From positions 23,536,887 through 23,600,886 of the forward strand of contig NC_135564.1 in assembly GCF_964340395.1 (NCBI RefSeq): a stretch of 64,000 nucleotides of DNA. The letters run 5' to 3'. The notes below the pieces were generated by a model. It was not told where the DNA came from. It searched no databases and saw only the letters and a program-made list of their open reading frames with translations. The translations under genes were made by a program, and so were the position numbers. This DNA comes from Glandiceps talaboti (taxonomy: Eukaryota > Hemichordata > Enteropneusta > Spengelidae). The stretch's first letter is position 1, and each line of letters begins with the position of its first letter. Shown here piece by piece: positions 44,897-63,548 of the stretch.

Positions 44897-47800
44897 AGTA
44901 TTTTATTGTACTGTACTGTATGTACTGTACTGTATTATATTGTACTGTACTGTATGTACTATATTTTATTGTACTGTACTGTATGTACTGTACTGTATTA
45001 TATTGTACTGTACTGTATGTATGTATGTACTGTATTTTATTGTACTGTACTGTATGTACTGTACTGTATTATATTGTACTGTACTGTACTGTATTTTATT
45101 GTAATGTACTGTATGTACTGTATTTTATTGTACTGTTCTGTATGTACTGTACTGTATTGTATTGTACTGTACTGTACTGTATGTACTGTATTTTATTGTA
45201 CTGTACTGTATGTACTGTACTGTATTATATTGTACTGTACTGTACTGTACTGTACGTATGTACTGTATTTTATTGTACTGTACTGTATGTACTGTACTGT
45301 ATTTTATTATACTGTACTGTATGTACTGTACTGTATTATATTGTACTGTACTGTATGTACTGTACTGTATTTTATTGTACTGTACTGTACTGTATGTACT
45401 GTACTGTATTTTATTGTACTGTACTGTATGTACTGTATTTTATTGTACTGTACTGTATGTACTGTACTGTATTTTATTGTACTGTACTGTATGTACTGTA
45501 CTGTATTATATTGTACTGTACTGTATGTACTGTACTGTATTTTATTGTACTGTACTGTATGTACTGTACTGTATTTTATTGTACTGTACTGTATGTACTG
45601 TATTTTATTGTACTGTACTGTATGTACTGTACTGTATTTTATTGTACTGTACTGTATGTACTGTATTTTATTGTACTGTACTGTATGTACTGTACTGTAT
45701 TTTATTGTACTGTACTGTATGTACTGTACTGTATTATATTGTACTGTACTGTATGTACTGTACTGTATTTTATTGTACTGTATGTACTGTACTGTATTTT
45801 ATTGTACTGTACTGTATGTACTATATTTTATTGTACTGTACTGTATGCACTGTACTGTATTTTATTGTACTGTACTGTATGTATGTATGTACTGTATTTT
45901 ATTGTACTGTACTGTATGTACTGTACTGTATTATATTGTACTGTACTGTATGTACTGTACTGTATTTTATTGTAATGTACTGTATGTACTGTATTTTATT
46001 GTACTGTTCTGTATGTACTGTACTGTATTGTATTGTACTGTACTGTACTGTATGTACTGTATTTTATTGTACTGTACTGTATGTACTGTACTGTATTATA
46101 TTGTACTGTACTGTACTGTACTGTACTGTACGTATGTACTGTATTTTATTGTACTGTACTGTATGTACTGTACTGTATTTTATTATACTGTACTGTATGT
46201 ACTGTACTGTATTATATTGTACTGTACTGTATGTACTGTACTGTATTTTATTGTACTGTACTGTATGTACTGTACTGTATTTTATTGTACTGCACTGTAT
46301 GTACTGTACTGTATTTTATTGTACTGTACTGTATGTACTGTACTGTATTTTATTGTACTGTACTGTATGTACTGTATTTCATTGTACTGTTCTGTATGTA
46401 CTGTATTTCATTGTACTGTACTGTATTGTATTGTACTGTACTGTACTGTATGTACTGTAGTGTATTTTATTGTACTGTACTGTACTGTACTGTATGTACT
46501 GTACTGTATTTTATTGTACTGTACTGCACTGTATGTACTGTATTTTATTGTACTGTACTGTATGTACTGTACTGTATTATATTGTACTGTACTGTACTGT
46601 ACTGTACTGTATTATATTGTACTGTACTGTATGTACTGTACTGTATTTTATTGTACTGTACTGTACGTATGTACTGTATTATATTGTACTGTACTGTATG
46701 TACTGTACTGTATTATATTTTACTGTACTGTATGTACTGTACTGTATTATATTGTACTGTACTGTATGTACTGTACTGTATTATATTGTACTGTACTGTA
46801 TGTACTGTACTGTATTATATTGTACTGTACTGTACGTACGTATGTACTGTATTTTATTGTACTGTACTGTATGTACTGTACTGCATTTTATTGTACTGTA
46901 CTGTACTGTACTGTATGTACTGTATTATATTGTACTGTACTGTATGTACTGTATTGTATTGTATTTTATTGTACTGTACTGTATGTACTGTACTGTATTT
47001 TATTGTACTGTACTGTATTGTATTTTATTGTTCTGTACTGTATGTACTGCACTGTATTATATTGTACTGTACTGTATGTACTGTATTTTATTGTACTGTA
47101 CTGTATGTACTCTACTGTATTTTATTATACTGTACTGTATATACTGTATTGTATTTTATTGTACTGTACTGTATGTACTGCACTGTATTTTATTGTACTG
47201 TACTGTATGTACTGTATTGTATTTTATTGTACTGTACTGTATGTACTGCACTGTATTTTATTGTACTGTACTGTATGTACTGCACTGTATTTTATTGTAC
47301 TGTACTGTATGTACTGTACTGTATTATATTGTACTGTACTGTATGTACTGTATTGTATTATATTGTACTGTACTGTATGTACTGCACTGTATTTTATTAT
47401 ACTGTACTGTATGTACTGTATTGTATTTTATTGTACTGTACTGTATGTACTGCAGTGTATTTTATTGTACTGTACTGTATGTACTGTATTTTATTGCACT
47501 GTACTGTATGTACTGTACTGTATTTTATTATACTGTACTGTATGTACTGTATTGTATTTTATTGTACTGTACTGTATGTACTGCACTGTATTTTATTGTA
47601 CTCTACTGTATGTACTGTATTGTATTTTATTGTACTGTACTGTATGTACTGTATTGTATTATATTGTACTGTACTGTATGTACTGTACTGTATTTTATTG
47701 TACTGTACTGTATGTACTGTACTGTATTATATTGTATTGTACTGTACTGTATGTACTGTACTGTATTTTATTGTACTGTACTGTACTGTATGTACTGTAT

Positions 47801-49048
47801 TTTATTGTACTGTACTGTATTTTATTGTACTGTACTGTGTGTACTGTATTTTATTGTACTGTACTGTATGTACTGTATTTTATTGTACTGTACTGTATGT
47901 ACTGTAGTGTATTGTATTGTACTGTACTGTACTGTACTGTATGTACTGTAGTGTATTGTATTGTACTGTACTGTACTGTACTGTACTGTATGTACTGTAG
48001 TGTATTGTATTGTACTGTACTGTATTATATTGTACTGTACTGTATATACTGTACTGTATTTTATTGTACTGTACTGTATGTACTGCACTGTATTTTATTG
48101 TACTGTACTGTATGTACTGCACTGTATTATATTGTACTGTACTGTACTGTATGTACTGTAGTGTATTTTATTGTACTGTACTGTATGTACTGTACTGTAT
48201 TTTATTATACTCTACTGTATGTACTGTACTGTATTATATTGTACTGTACTGTATGTACTGTACTGTATTATATTGTACTGTACTGTATGTACTGTACTGT
48301 ATTTTTTTGTACTGTACTGTATGTACTGTACTGTATTTTATTGTACTGTACTGTATGTACTGTACTGTATTTTATTGTACTGTACTGTATGTACTGTAGT
48401 GTATTTTATTGTACTGTACTGTACTGTACTGTATGTACTGTATTATATTGTACTGTACTGTATGTACTGTAGTGTATTTTATTGTACTGTACTGTATGTA
48501 CTGTACTGTATTTTATTGTACTGTACTGTATGTACTGTATTTTATTGTACTGTTCTGTATGTACTGTACTGTATTGTATTGTACTGTACTGTACTGTACT
48601 GTATGTACTGTAGTGTATTTTATTGCGCTGTACTGTATGTACTGTACTGTATTATATTGTACTGTACTGTATGTACTGTATTTTATTGTACTGTACTGTA
48701 CTGTATGTACTGTACTGTATGTACTGTACTGTATTATATTGTACTGTACTGTATGTACTGTATTTTATTGTACTGTACTGTACTGTATGTACTGTATTTT
48801 ATTGTACTGTACTGTATGTACTGTATTGTATTTTATTGTACTGTACTGTATGTACTGTACTGTATTATATTGTACTGTACTGTATGTATACTGTATTTTA
48901 TTGTACTGTACTGTACTGTATGTACTGTATTTTATTGTACTGTACTGTATGTACTGTACTGTATTTTATTGTTCTGTACTGTATTTTACCGTACTGTACT
49001 GTATGTACTGTACTGTACTGTACTGTACTGTACTGTATTGTACTGCAT
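44897..49048. repeat. Pentamer-based 34-bp minisatellite array (4.15 kb)
   Basis: Built from TGTAC/TACTG pentamers. The main unit is TTTTATTGTACTGTACTG plus TATGTACTGTACTGTA (34 bp), with 29-bp and longer variants and ATATTG for TTATTG. The plus strand is open in all three frames for long stretches (up to 1188 codons at 44906-48472, about 490-620 codons in the others) because the pentamer steps through frames and makes no stop. The products are repeats of Y, C, T, V, L and I without any domain, so I do not call them genes. Confidence 0.95.
45013..46140. repeat. Block duplication of about 870 bp inside the pentamer array
   Basis: Rare variants recur in the same order. GTAATGTACT is at 45101 and 45972, TGTTCTG at 45134 and 46005 (offset 871 for both), and TGTACGTATG at 45251 and 46127 (offset 876, one pentamer more). 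Confidence 0.8.
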
Positions 49049-49060
49049 TAACTAAAATGA

Positions 49061-49216
49061 TGGGGGGGGGGGGGGTACTCACAACTTCTGTGTAACGGAG
49101 TGGGTTACTAAACAATTTCAAGCCTTGCGGGGGGGGGGGGGGGGGGGGGGGCACCTCAATTTGTCTGGATTTGTCTGAAAACAATTCCGCTGAACCCAAT
49201 TCCCCCCCCCCCCCCG
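49061..49216. repeat. Cluster of poly-G and poly-C tracts
   Basis: Two G runs (about 49062-49075 and 49130-49151) and one C run (about 49203-49216) within 155 bp. Confidence 0.9.
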
Positions 49217-50640
49217 GTTATCAATAATGTATAGATTCGTAATACCCAAAAAAAATTCCATGATAGATTTCTTCAAAATGTCAAATTGATATTTTCATCC
49301 GCATTTTCAATCACTCTTATTTCATTCAGCAAAAGCTCTGCTGATCGAGTATATTATAAGTATTTAGTGCTAAAGCAAAGTAGTAAATATATGATATATA
49401 AACTACAATTATAATAGTTCACAAAAAAATATCAAAATAAGGTTTATAAGAAAGTGTAAACTTTGGTTAGATAAATGTAATGCATAATTTTTTTTCACAT
49501 ATTTCACTGACAACTTTTCACAGATATTGGAGAGTTAAACAGACTGCATGATGTAGCACAAAACAATATATTTGCATGTTTCACATATACAATTAGTATT
49601 GGGAAACACACAATCTTATTAAATCTGAAGTTTTTCTTTCGAATCAAAGGTTTCAAAATTTCACAATTTTTATCTCAATGCAGATGACAATAAAAACCAT
49701 TCACCTCTTAATTTATCAATAAACATTGACATTCAACAATTGTGTCTAACTTGGAAATATTCATAAAATTGTTTAGCTTTCTGTGGAAGAAAGAGTGACT
49801 AAATATTGAGAATTATCTAGAATTGAATAAAGTCTAAAGTACTTTGTTCTGTATAATGTGGATTTTAGGCTACGGTTATAATACTGCCATTTATATTTCA
49901 ACAATAATGACATGATGTCATTAGTTTTATTATGACAGATCATAAACTACATAGCTGCACAGACAAAAAGAGTGGCGACAGTAAGACTATGACAACACCA
50001 ATAAATAGATTACAGCAAACCATACCTCATTCTATTGTTTTGTCAGCAGTTTTATACCCGGCAGACAGGTTTTATGATTCGATCTATATGTCATTGTCAA
50101 AAACCAACACTTTTAGATTTTTGTATAGTGATTATTGATAATATTTCAGCAGTTCTGTAGATTTTGCCTCTTTTCAATCAGATTTCAGTCACATCAGGGA
50201 ATCAAGGTTGGTGAAATGTGAGTTTTTTTCCGAGTGTATATGACTCAGTCAGATTAAAGTCTGTCCATTGTAATGTTTGAAATTACATGCAGTTTTAGGA
50301 GACATAAATCTAACACTTGCGTTCTACTCATTCAACTTTATATGTTAACATTAGGGGTTTGTAGCCTAATATTATGTTTAAAACTAAATAGAACTTGAAA
50401 CAGGCGAGTAAAGACTAATATAAAGATTGCTAATGTAAGCAAAGCTTGCATACTTTGATAATGAATGAATGTAGTCCATGGAAATGCTTTGGAAATGCTT
50501 TTTTGTCTTTTTCCCATTCTTTCACTTTCAAATTGTTATTCTTTCTTTTGTTCTCTTTCTCTGTCTGACAAGATCTTTGCTGTTTGTCAATGTCCATCTA
50601 TCCCTGCCTGTCTACCTGTCTGTCTGTCTGTCTGTCTGTC
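49217..50640. other. Intergenic, no gene recognised
   Basis: AT-rich. A 68-codon frame at 49932-50138 has normal composition but no recognisable motif. Confidence 0.4.
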
Positions 50641-50769
50641 TGTAACGTTAAAGCTAGCCTGAACGATCCAGGCATTGCTTCCACTTATATAATGTGCTGT
50701 ATGTCTCACAAGGTTGCATGATACACAAATAGACCATTGTTACAGCTGGCTGACCTTTCAGACTGTATG

Positions 50770-50803
<34 letters not shown>

Positions 50804-50987
50804 TGTATGTATGTATGTGTGTGTGTGTGTGTTAATCTGTCTGTCTCTGCATCCCTGTCTGTCTACCTGTATATCTACCTGTCTGTCTGTTTAAGCTAGC
50901 CTGAAAGATCCAGGCATGCTTCCGCTTAAGTGCAACTCTCTTACTGGGTGGTTACACAAATTGACCAATGGTGCCATGGACCTTTCA

Positions 50988-51125
<138 letters not shown>

Positions 51126-51200
51126 CATTTCCAAGTATTACTATTACGGCTCTGCCACTGCGGTATAGAGCACTGTCTTAGCAGATTGATACTCACCGAG

Positions 51201-51295
<95 letters not shown>

Positions 51296-51296
51296 A
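51201..51296. repeat. (TA)n microsatellite
   Basis: About 48 TA units, then (TATG)n to about 51340. Confidence 0.97.
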
Positions 51297-51453
51297 CATG
51301 TATGTATGTATGTATGTATGTATGTATGTATGTATGTATGTGTGCATGTGTGTGTGTGTTTGCATGCTTGCATTCATGCATGCATGCACATGTGCGTGCA
51401 TGTGTGTGTGTCAATCTGTCTGTCTCTGTCTTTGCCCTCTCCATCTCTCTCTG

Positions 51454-51501
<48 letters not shown>

Positions 51502-51602
51502 CGTTCGTTAAAGCTAGCCTGAAAGATCCAGCCATTGCTCCCACTTATATCATGTGCTCGCTCACAGGGTGGTTATGGACCAATGGCTGGCCAACCTTTC
51601 AG

Positions 51603-52502
<900 letters not shown>

Positions 52503-52980
52503 AAATATGTTCACTGTTACAGACTAAATACGTTCATTTTTACAAACTAAATATACTCATTTTTACAGATTAAATATGTTCACTGTTAAAGACCAAAAAA
52601 CGGTCATTTTTACAGACTAAATATGTTCACTGTTACAGACTAAATATGTTCACTGTTAAAGACTAAATATGTTCACTGTTAAAGACTAAATATGTTCACT
52701 GTTACAGACTAAAATACGGTCATTTTTACAGACTTAATATGTTCACTGTTACAGACTTAATATGTTCACTGTTACAGACTAAATATGTTCACTGTAACAG
52801 ACTAAATGTGTTCATTTTATACACTAAATATGTTGACTGTTACAGACTATATATGTTGACTGTTACAGACTAAATACACTCATTTTTACAAACTAAATGT
52901 GTTCATTTTATACACTAAATATGTTGACTGTTACAGACTATATATGTTGACTTACAGACTATATATGTTCATTTTCCAGA
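52503..52980. repeat. 23-bp minisatellite, about 20 units
   Basis: Unit TGTTCACTGTTACAGACTAA plus ATA, with variants TTCATTTTTACAGA, GTTGACTGTT and TATATATG. Confidence 0.9.
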
Positions 52981-53003
52981 TTGTGAAATCCTTGTTTAAA
53001 TTA

Positions 53004-56000
53004 TTGGTAATTATGACTTGTACAAATGGTCTTTATATCTTGTACAAATGGTAATTATATCTTGTACAAATGGTAATTATGACTTGTACAAATGGTAATT
53101 ATATCTTGTACAAATGGTCTTTATATCTTGTACAAATGGTAATTATATCTTGTACAAATGGTAATTATGACTTGTACAAATGGTAATTATATCTTGTACA
53201 AATGGTAATTATGACTTGTACAATTGGTAATTATATCTTGTACAAATAGTAATTATGACTTGTACAAATGGTAATTATAACTTGTACAATTGGTAATTAT
53301 GACTTGTACAAATGGTAATTATGACTTGTACAAATGGTTATTATATCTTGTACAAATGGTAATTATGTCTTGTACAAATGGTAATTATGTCTTGTACAAA
53401 TGGTAATTATATCTTGTACAAATGGTAATTATGACTTGTACAAATGGTAATTATGACTTGTACAAATGGTAATTATATCTTGTACAAATGGTAATCATAT
53501 CTTGTACAAATGGTAATTATGACTTGTACAAATGGTAATTATGACTTGTACAAATGGTAATTATGACTAGTACAAATGGTAATTATGACTTGTACAAATG
53601 GTAATTATGACTTGTACAAATGGTAATTATATCTTGTACAAATGGTAATTATGACTTGTACAAATGGTAATTATGACTTGTACAAATGGTAATTATGACT
53701 TGTACAAATGGTAATTATATCTTGTACAAATGGTCTTTATATCTTGTACAAATGGTAATTATGACTTGTACAAATGGTAATTATATCTTGTACAAATGGT
53801 CTTTATATCTTGTACAAATGGTAATTATGACTTGTACAAATGGTAATTATGACTTGTACAAATGGTAATTATATCTTGTACAAATGGTCTTTATATCTTG
53901 TACAAATGGTAATTATGACTTGTACAAATGGTAATTATATCTTGTACAAATGGTAATTATGACTTGTACAAATGGTAATTATGACTTGTACAAATGGTAA
54001 TTATGACTTGTACAAATGGTAATCATATCTTGTACAAATGGTAATTATATCTTGTACAAATGGTAATTATGACATGTACAAATGGTAATTATGACTTGTA
54101 CAAATGGTCTTTATATCTTGTACAAATGGTAATTATGACTTGTACAAATGGTAATCATATCTTGTACAAATGGTAATTATGTCTTGTACAAATGGTCTTT
54201 ATATCTTGTACAAATGGTAATTATATCTTGTACAAATGGTAATTATGACTTGTACAAATGGTAATTATGACTTGTACAAATGGTAATTATATCTTGTACA
54301 AATGGTCTTTATATCTTGTACAAATGGTAATTATGACTTGTACAAATGGTAATTATATCTTGTACAAATGGTAATTATGACTTGTACAAATGGTAATTAT
54401 ATCTTGTACAAATGGTCTTTATATCTTGTACAAATGGTAATTATGACTTGTACAAATGGTAATTATATCTTGTACAAATGGTAATTATGACTTGTACAAA
54501 TGGTAATTATGACTTGTACAAATGGTAATTATGACTTGTACAAATGGTAATTATATCTTGTACAAATGGTAATTATGACTTGTACAAATGGTAATTATAT
54601 CTTGTACAAATGGTAATTATGACTTGAACAAATGGTAATTATGACTTGTACAAATGGCAATTATGACTTGTACAAATGGTAATTATATCTTGTACAAATG
54701 GTAATTATGTCTTGTACAATTGGTAATTATGACTTGTACAAATGGTAATTATGACTTGTACAATTGGTAATTATAACTTGTACAAATGGTAATTATGACT
54801 TGTACAAATTGTAATTATGACTTGTACAAATGGTAATTATGACTTGTACAAATGGTAATTATATCTTGTACAAATGGTAATTATATCTTGTACAAATGGT
54901 AATTATATCTTGTACAAATGGTAATTATGACTTGTACAAATGGTAATTATGACTTGTACAATTGGTAATTATGACTTGTACAAATGGTAATTATGACTTG
55001 TACAAATGGTAATTATGACTTGTACAAATGGTAATTATGACTTGTACAAATGGTAATTATATCTTGTACAAATGGTAATTATGACTTGTACAAATGGTAA
55101 TCATATCTTGTACAAATGGTAATTATGACTTGTACAAATGGTAATTATATCTTGTACAAATGGTAATTATATCTTGTACAAATGGTAATTATATCTTGTA
55201 CAAATGGTAATTATGACTTGTACAAATGGTAATTATATCTTGTACAAATGGTAATTATATCTTGTACAAATGGTAATTATATCTTGTACAAATGGTAATT
55301 ATGACTTGTACAAATGGTAATTATGACTTGTACAATTGGTAATTATATCTTGTACAAATGGTAATCATATCTTGTACAAATGGTAATTATGACTTGTACA
55401 ATTGGTAATTATATCTTGTACAAATGGTAATTATATCTTGTACAAATGGTAATTATGACTTGTACAAATGGTAATTATATCTTGTACAAATGGTAATTAT
55501 ATCTTGTACAAATGGTAATTATGACTTGTACAAATGGTAATTATGACATGTACAAATGGTAATTATGACTTGTACAAATGGTAATTATATCTTGTACAAA
55601 TGGTAATTATATCTTGTACAAATGGTAATTATGACTTGTACAAATGGTAATTATGACTTGTACAATTGGTAATTATATCTTGTACAAATGGTAATTATGT
55701 CTTGTACAAATGGTAATTATATCTTGTACAAATGGAAATTATGTCTTGTACAAATGGTAATTATGACATGTACAAATGGTAATTATATCTTGTACAAATG
55801 GTAATTATGTCTTGTACAAATGGTAATTATGACATGTACAAATGGTAATTATATCTTGTACAAATGGTAATTATGTCTTGTACAAATGGTAATTATGACT
55901 TGTACAAATGGTAATTATGACTTGTACAAATGGTAATTATGACTTGTACAAATGGTAATCATATCTTGTACAAATGGTAATTATGACTTGTACAAATGGT

Positions 56001-57160
56001 AATTATGACTTGTACAAATGGTAATTATATCTTGTACAAATGGTAATTATGACTTGTACAAATGGTAATTATATCTTGTACAAATGGTAATTATGACTTG
56101 TACAAATGGTAATTATGACTTGTACAAATGGTAATTATATCTTGTACAAATGGTAATTATGACTTGTACAAATGGTCTTTATATCTTGTACAAATGGTAA
56201 TTATGACTTGTACAAATGGTAATTATGACTTGTACAATTGGTAATTATGACTTGTACAAATGGCAATTATGACTTGTACAAATGGTAATTATGACTTGTA
56301 CAAATGGTAATTATGACTTGTACAATTGGTAATTATAACTTGTACAAATGGTAATTATGACTTGTACAAATTGTAATTATGACTTGTACAAATGGTAATT
56401 ATGACTTGTACAAATGGTAATTATGACTTGTACAAATGGTAATTATATCTTGTACAAATGGTAATCATATCTTGTACAAATTTTGACTTGTACAAATGGT
56501 AATTATATCTTGTACAAATGGTAATTATATCTTGTACAATTGGTAATTATGACTTGTACAAATGGTAATTATGACTTGTACAAATGGTAATTATGACTTG
56601 TACAAATGGTAATTATGACTTGTACAATTGGTAATTATGACTTGTACAAATGGTAATCATATCTTGTACAAATGGTAATTATGACTTGTACAATTGGTAA
56701 TTATATCTTGTACAAATGGTAATTATGACTTGTACAAATGGTAATTATAACTTGTACAATTGGTAATTATGACTTGTACAAATGGTAATTATGACTTGTA
56801 CAAATGGTTAATATATCTTGTACAAATGGTAATTATGACTTGTACAAATGGTAATTATGACTTGTACAAATGGTAATTATATCTTGTACAAATGGTAATT
56901 ATGACTTGTACAAATGGTAATTATGACTTGTACAAATGGTAATTATGACTTGTACAAATGGTAATTATGACTTGTACAAATGGTAATTATATCTTGTACA
57001 AATGGTAATTATGACTTGTACAAATGGTAATTCTGACTTGTACAAATGGTAATCATATCTTGTACAAATGGTAATTATGACTTGTACAAATGGTAATTAT
57101 ATCTTGTACAAATGGTAATTATGACTTGTACAAATGGTAATTATGACTTGTACAATTGGT
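53004..57160. repeat. 22-bp minisatellite, about 190 units (4.2 kb)
   Basis: Unit ACAAATGGTAATTATGACTT plus GT. Two main versions alternate: ATGACTTG and ATATCTTG. Rarer ones are GGTCTTTATATC, ATGTCTTG, GACATG and CAATTGG. Each unit contains TTGTACAA, a perfect palindrome. The few short frames across it are repeat translations. Confidence 0.95.
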
Positions 57161-60843
<3,683 letters not shown>

Positions 60844-60902
60844 GTGTGTGTGTGTCTGTGTCTGTCTGTCTGTCTGTCTGTCTCTGTCTGTCTGTCTGTC
60901 TA

Positions 60903-60937
<35 letters not shown>

Positions 60938-60938
60938 G
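60844..60938. repeat. (TCTG)n microsatellite
   Basis: TGTGTGTC, then about 20 TCTG units with a few interruptions. Confidence 0.95.
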
Positions 60939-60954
60939 TCATCGTTTTCTCATC

Positions 60955-61700
60955 AAAAAAGGCTTGCTCAATTCAAATGAAATTTGTTGCACATGTTCTT
61001 TAGGGTAATGGCCAGAACTGATTAGGTTCTAGTAAAAATATTATTTATCAATTTGCATAAATTAATTATAATTTAGTTCATACATTGATGACAACATGCA
61101 TGTGTCATTTAAAGTTTGATAATATGGCTTGTAGTTTTAATCACTCATTTGCATAGTTAATGATTTTCAGTAATTAGGCTATATCTTAAGAATGCATACT
61201 TCATAACTTGGTAGATACATCAAGCATAAAGCACACATGTCATGAAAAACTTGTTGATATGGCTTTCAGTTTTAATGAGTCATTTGCATAATTAATGATT
61301 TTCAGTAATTAAGCTATATATGAAGAGTGCAAACTTCAAGTAGTTCTATATAATTTGGTACATTCATTCATAATACCAGGGGTGCCCAGGTCTCATAAAG
61401 CTTATTTATAGTCTTAGTTCTAATAGATCATTTACATAATTAATGATTTTCAGTATTAGGCTATATCTAAACAAAGCATAGTTCAAATTCAATATAATTT
61501 GGTACATACTTCAAACATTAAACTAATATCGCACATGTTCTGAAAAGCTTGATGATGTAGCTTTTAGGTTTAATGAGTCATTTCCATAATTAACTATTTT
61601 TAGTAATTAGGCTATATCTTCAAAGTGCATACTTCATAATTTGGTTCGTACTTCAAACATAACTAATCACAATGTTCTGTTGCATTCCAACAATACTTGT
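60955..61700. repeat. Diverged tandem repeat of about 140 bp, four to five units
   Basis: ATTTGCATAATTAATGATTT and CAGTAATTAGGCTATAT recur near 61160, 61297, 61443 and 61595. The (TCTG)n before it and the CTCAATTCAAATGAAATTTG start resemble the hairpin-tipped family layout, without a visible hairpin. Confidence 0.7.
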
Positions 61701-62108
61701 ATATAGGAATGAAAATCTAAAGACTTGCTGAAGGCTGCATTCAGTTTCAAATCTGGTTATATATTTTGCTGATGTTATCTTCAATGTAGCTATCCAATAT
61801 AAAGTATACAGCAAATTAATTGTACACCTTGTGTATTGTAGATATTTAATTTACTGCAAAAGACCTGTATGTCAAGCATTAATGTAACATGGACTTAGTT
61901 TAATGACCACTGTTTCAGTTAGTTACAATGGAAATACGTTGAAATTTCAACTAACATGAAATATCTATAGGGATATCTATGTATCTTTTTCTCAAAATAA
62001 TGATTTTTTATCCTGCAGACTTTCGATGGTATAAATATGTGTCTGTTAAAGTGAAACCCATGGCACACATGCATGCACACACACATACATATACATAAGT
62101 ACGTACGT

Positions 62109-62110
<2 letters not shown>

Positions 62111-62159
<49 letters not shown>
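62111..62159. repeat. (CA)n microsatellite
   Basis: About 24 CA units preceded by ACGTACGTACG. Confidence 0.97.
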
Positions 62160-62163
<4 letters not shown>

Positions 62164-62346
62164 AAAACCCAAAAAAACAAATAGATGCACAACTGAAATC
62201 TTATGCTTCTAGAAATTTCTTATTCAAGATCGAATGAGATGACAGTGCAATCAATTCTATGTAGAAATATACCTTGTTTTGACATTTAAGTGTCATTTCA
62301 AAAAACCCAATGTTTGCTGTAATCAGATGTGAAATGAATTCCCCAA

Positions 62347-63000
62347 TCTAACATCAAACTACTATTTGTACTTATATCTGACATCAGACTACTATTCGTA
62401 CTTATATCTGACATCAGACTACTATTCGTACTTATATATCTGACATCAGACTACTATTCGTACTTATATCTGACATCAGACTACTATTCGTACTTATATC
62501 TGACATCAGACTACTATTCCTACTTATATCTGACATCAGACTACTATTCCTACTTATATCTGACATCAGACTACTATTCCTACTTATATCTGACATCAGA
62601 CTACTATTCCTACTTATATCTGACATCAGACTACTATTCCTACTTATATCTGACATCAGACTTCTATTCCTACTTATATCTGACATCAGACTACTATTCG
62701 TACTTATATCTGACATCAGACTACTATTCGTACTTATATCTGACATCAGACTTCTATTCCTACTTATATCTGACATCAGACTACTATTCCTACTTATATC
62801 TGACATCAGACTTCTATTCCTACTTATATCTGACATCAGACTACTATTCGTACTTATATCTGACATCAGACTTCTATTCCTACTTATATCTGACATCAGA
62901 CTACTATTCGTACTTATATCTGACATCAGACTACTATTCGTACTTATATCTGACATCAGACTTCTATTCCTACTTATATCTGACATCAGACTACTATTCA
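62347..63000. repeat. 30-bp minisatellite, left part (about 22 units)
   Basis: Unit TACTTATATCTGACATCAGA plus CTACTATTCG. Variants are CTTCTATTCC and CTACTATTCC. Because 30 is a multiple of 3, one minus-strand frame stays open (62432-63001), giving SLMSDISRNS-type decapeptides; the substitutions do not look protein-constrained. Confidence 0.95.
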
Positions 63001-63548
63001 TATTTGTTCACGATGCTCTGTATAATATGCTCCCAGCACACTTTGATAACTATTTTTCTTACATTAGCCATAACCATGAAACAAGACAAAAACTGAACAA
63101 AGATCTCCACACACCTAAGTATAGAAGTGGTTTTGGACAATCATCAATTAAGTTTGCAGGCGCCAAAATCTGGAATAGTTTACCACACGATATTCGTAGT
63201 ATTTCTTCCAAAAGTCTTTTTAAAAAGAAGTTTAAACAATTTCTTCTTGACGAGTCCTGTGTATTGTAATTTATACAAGTTTTCCTTTGCACCATTCCTT
63301 GTTGTTGTAGTTGTTTTTTTCCTCCGAAGTCATGAGAACAGCAAATATGTGTAAATAGTAATCCTCAGATTAAGTATATTTCGAGTAGCTAGACTCGATT
63401 AGTCTATGCATGACTATTTCTAGCTACATTTCCTACAATTGTCGTCACACGTCCAATTGAAGTGGACGAAATTGTCACTGTCGTTGCTGTTGTTATTTTG
63501 TTTTGTTTGTTTTTCGTAGGAAATAAAGTTATTATTATTATTATTATT
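63001..63548 (+). mobile_element. LINE 3' end splitting the 30-bp array
   Basis: The frame 63027-63269 reads DLHTPKYRSGFGQSSIKFAG and IWNSLPHDIRSISS, followed by FKKKFKQFLLDE and a stop. This is the C-terminal end of a CR1/Jockey-like ORF2. A 3' UTR of about 270 bp ends GGAAATAAAGTTATTATT with an ATT tail. The copy is strongly 5'-truncated, as usual for target-primed insertion. The array continues directly on both sides, so the array is older. A short target duplication around TATTC is possible but not certain. Confidence 0.85.

Noticed and set aside
44906-48472. 1188-codon open frame
   Set aside because: It lies entirely in the pentamer array; the other two plus frames are also open for long stretches and composition is limited to a few residues.
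53004-57160. CRISPR or telomere-like repeat
   Set aside because: No spacers, and a 22-bp unit unlike any telomere repeat I know.
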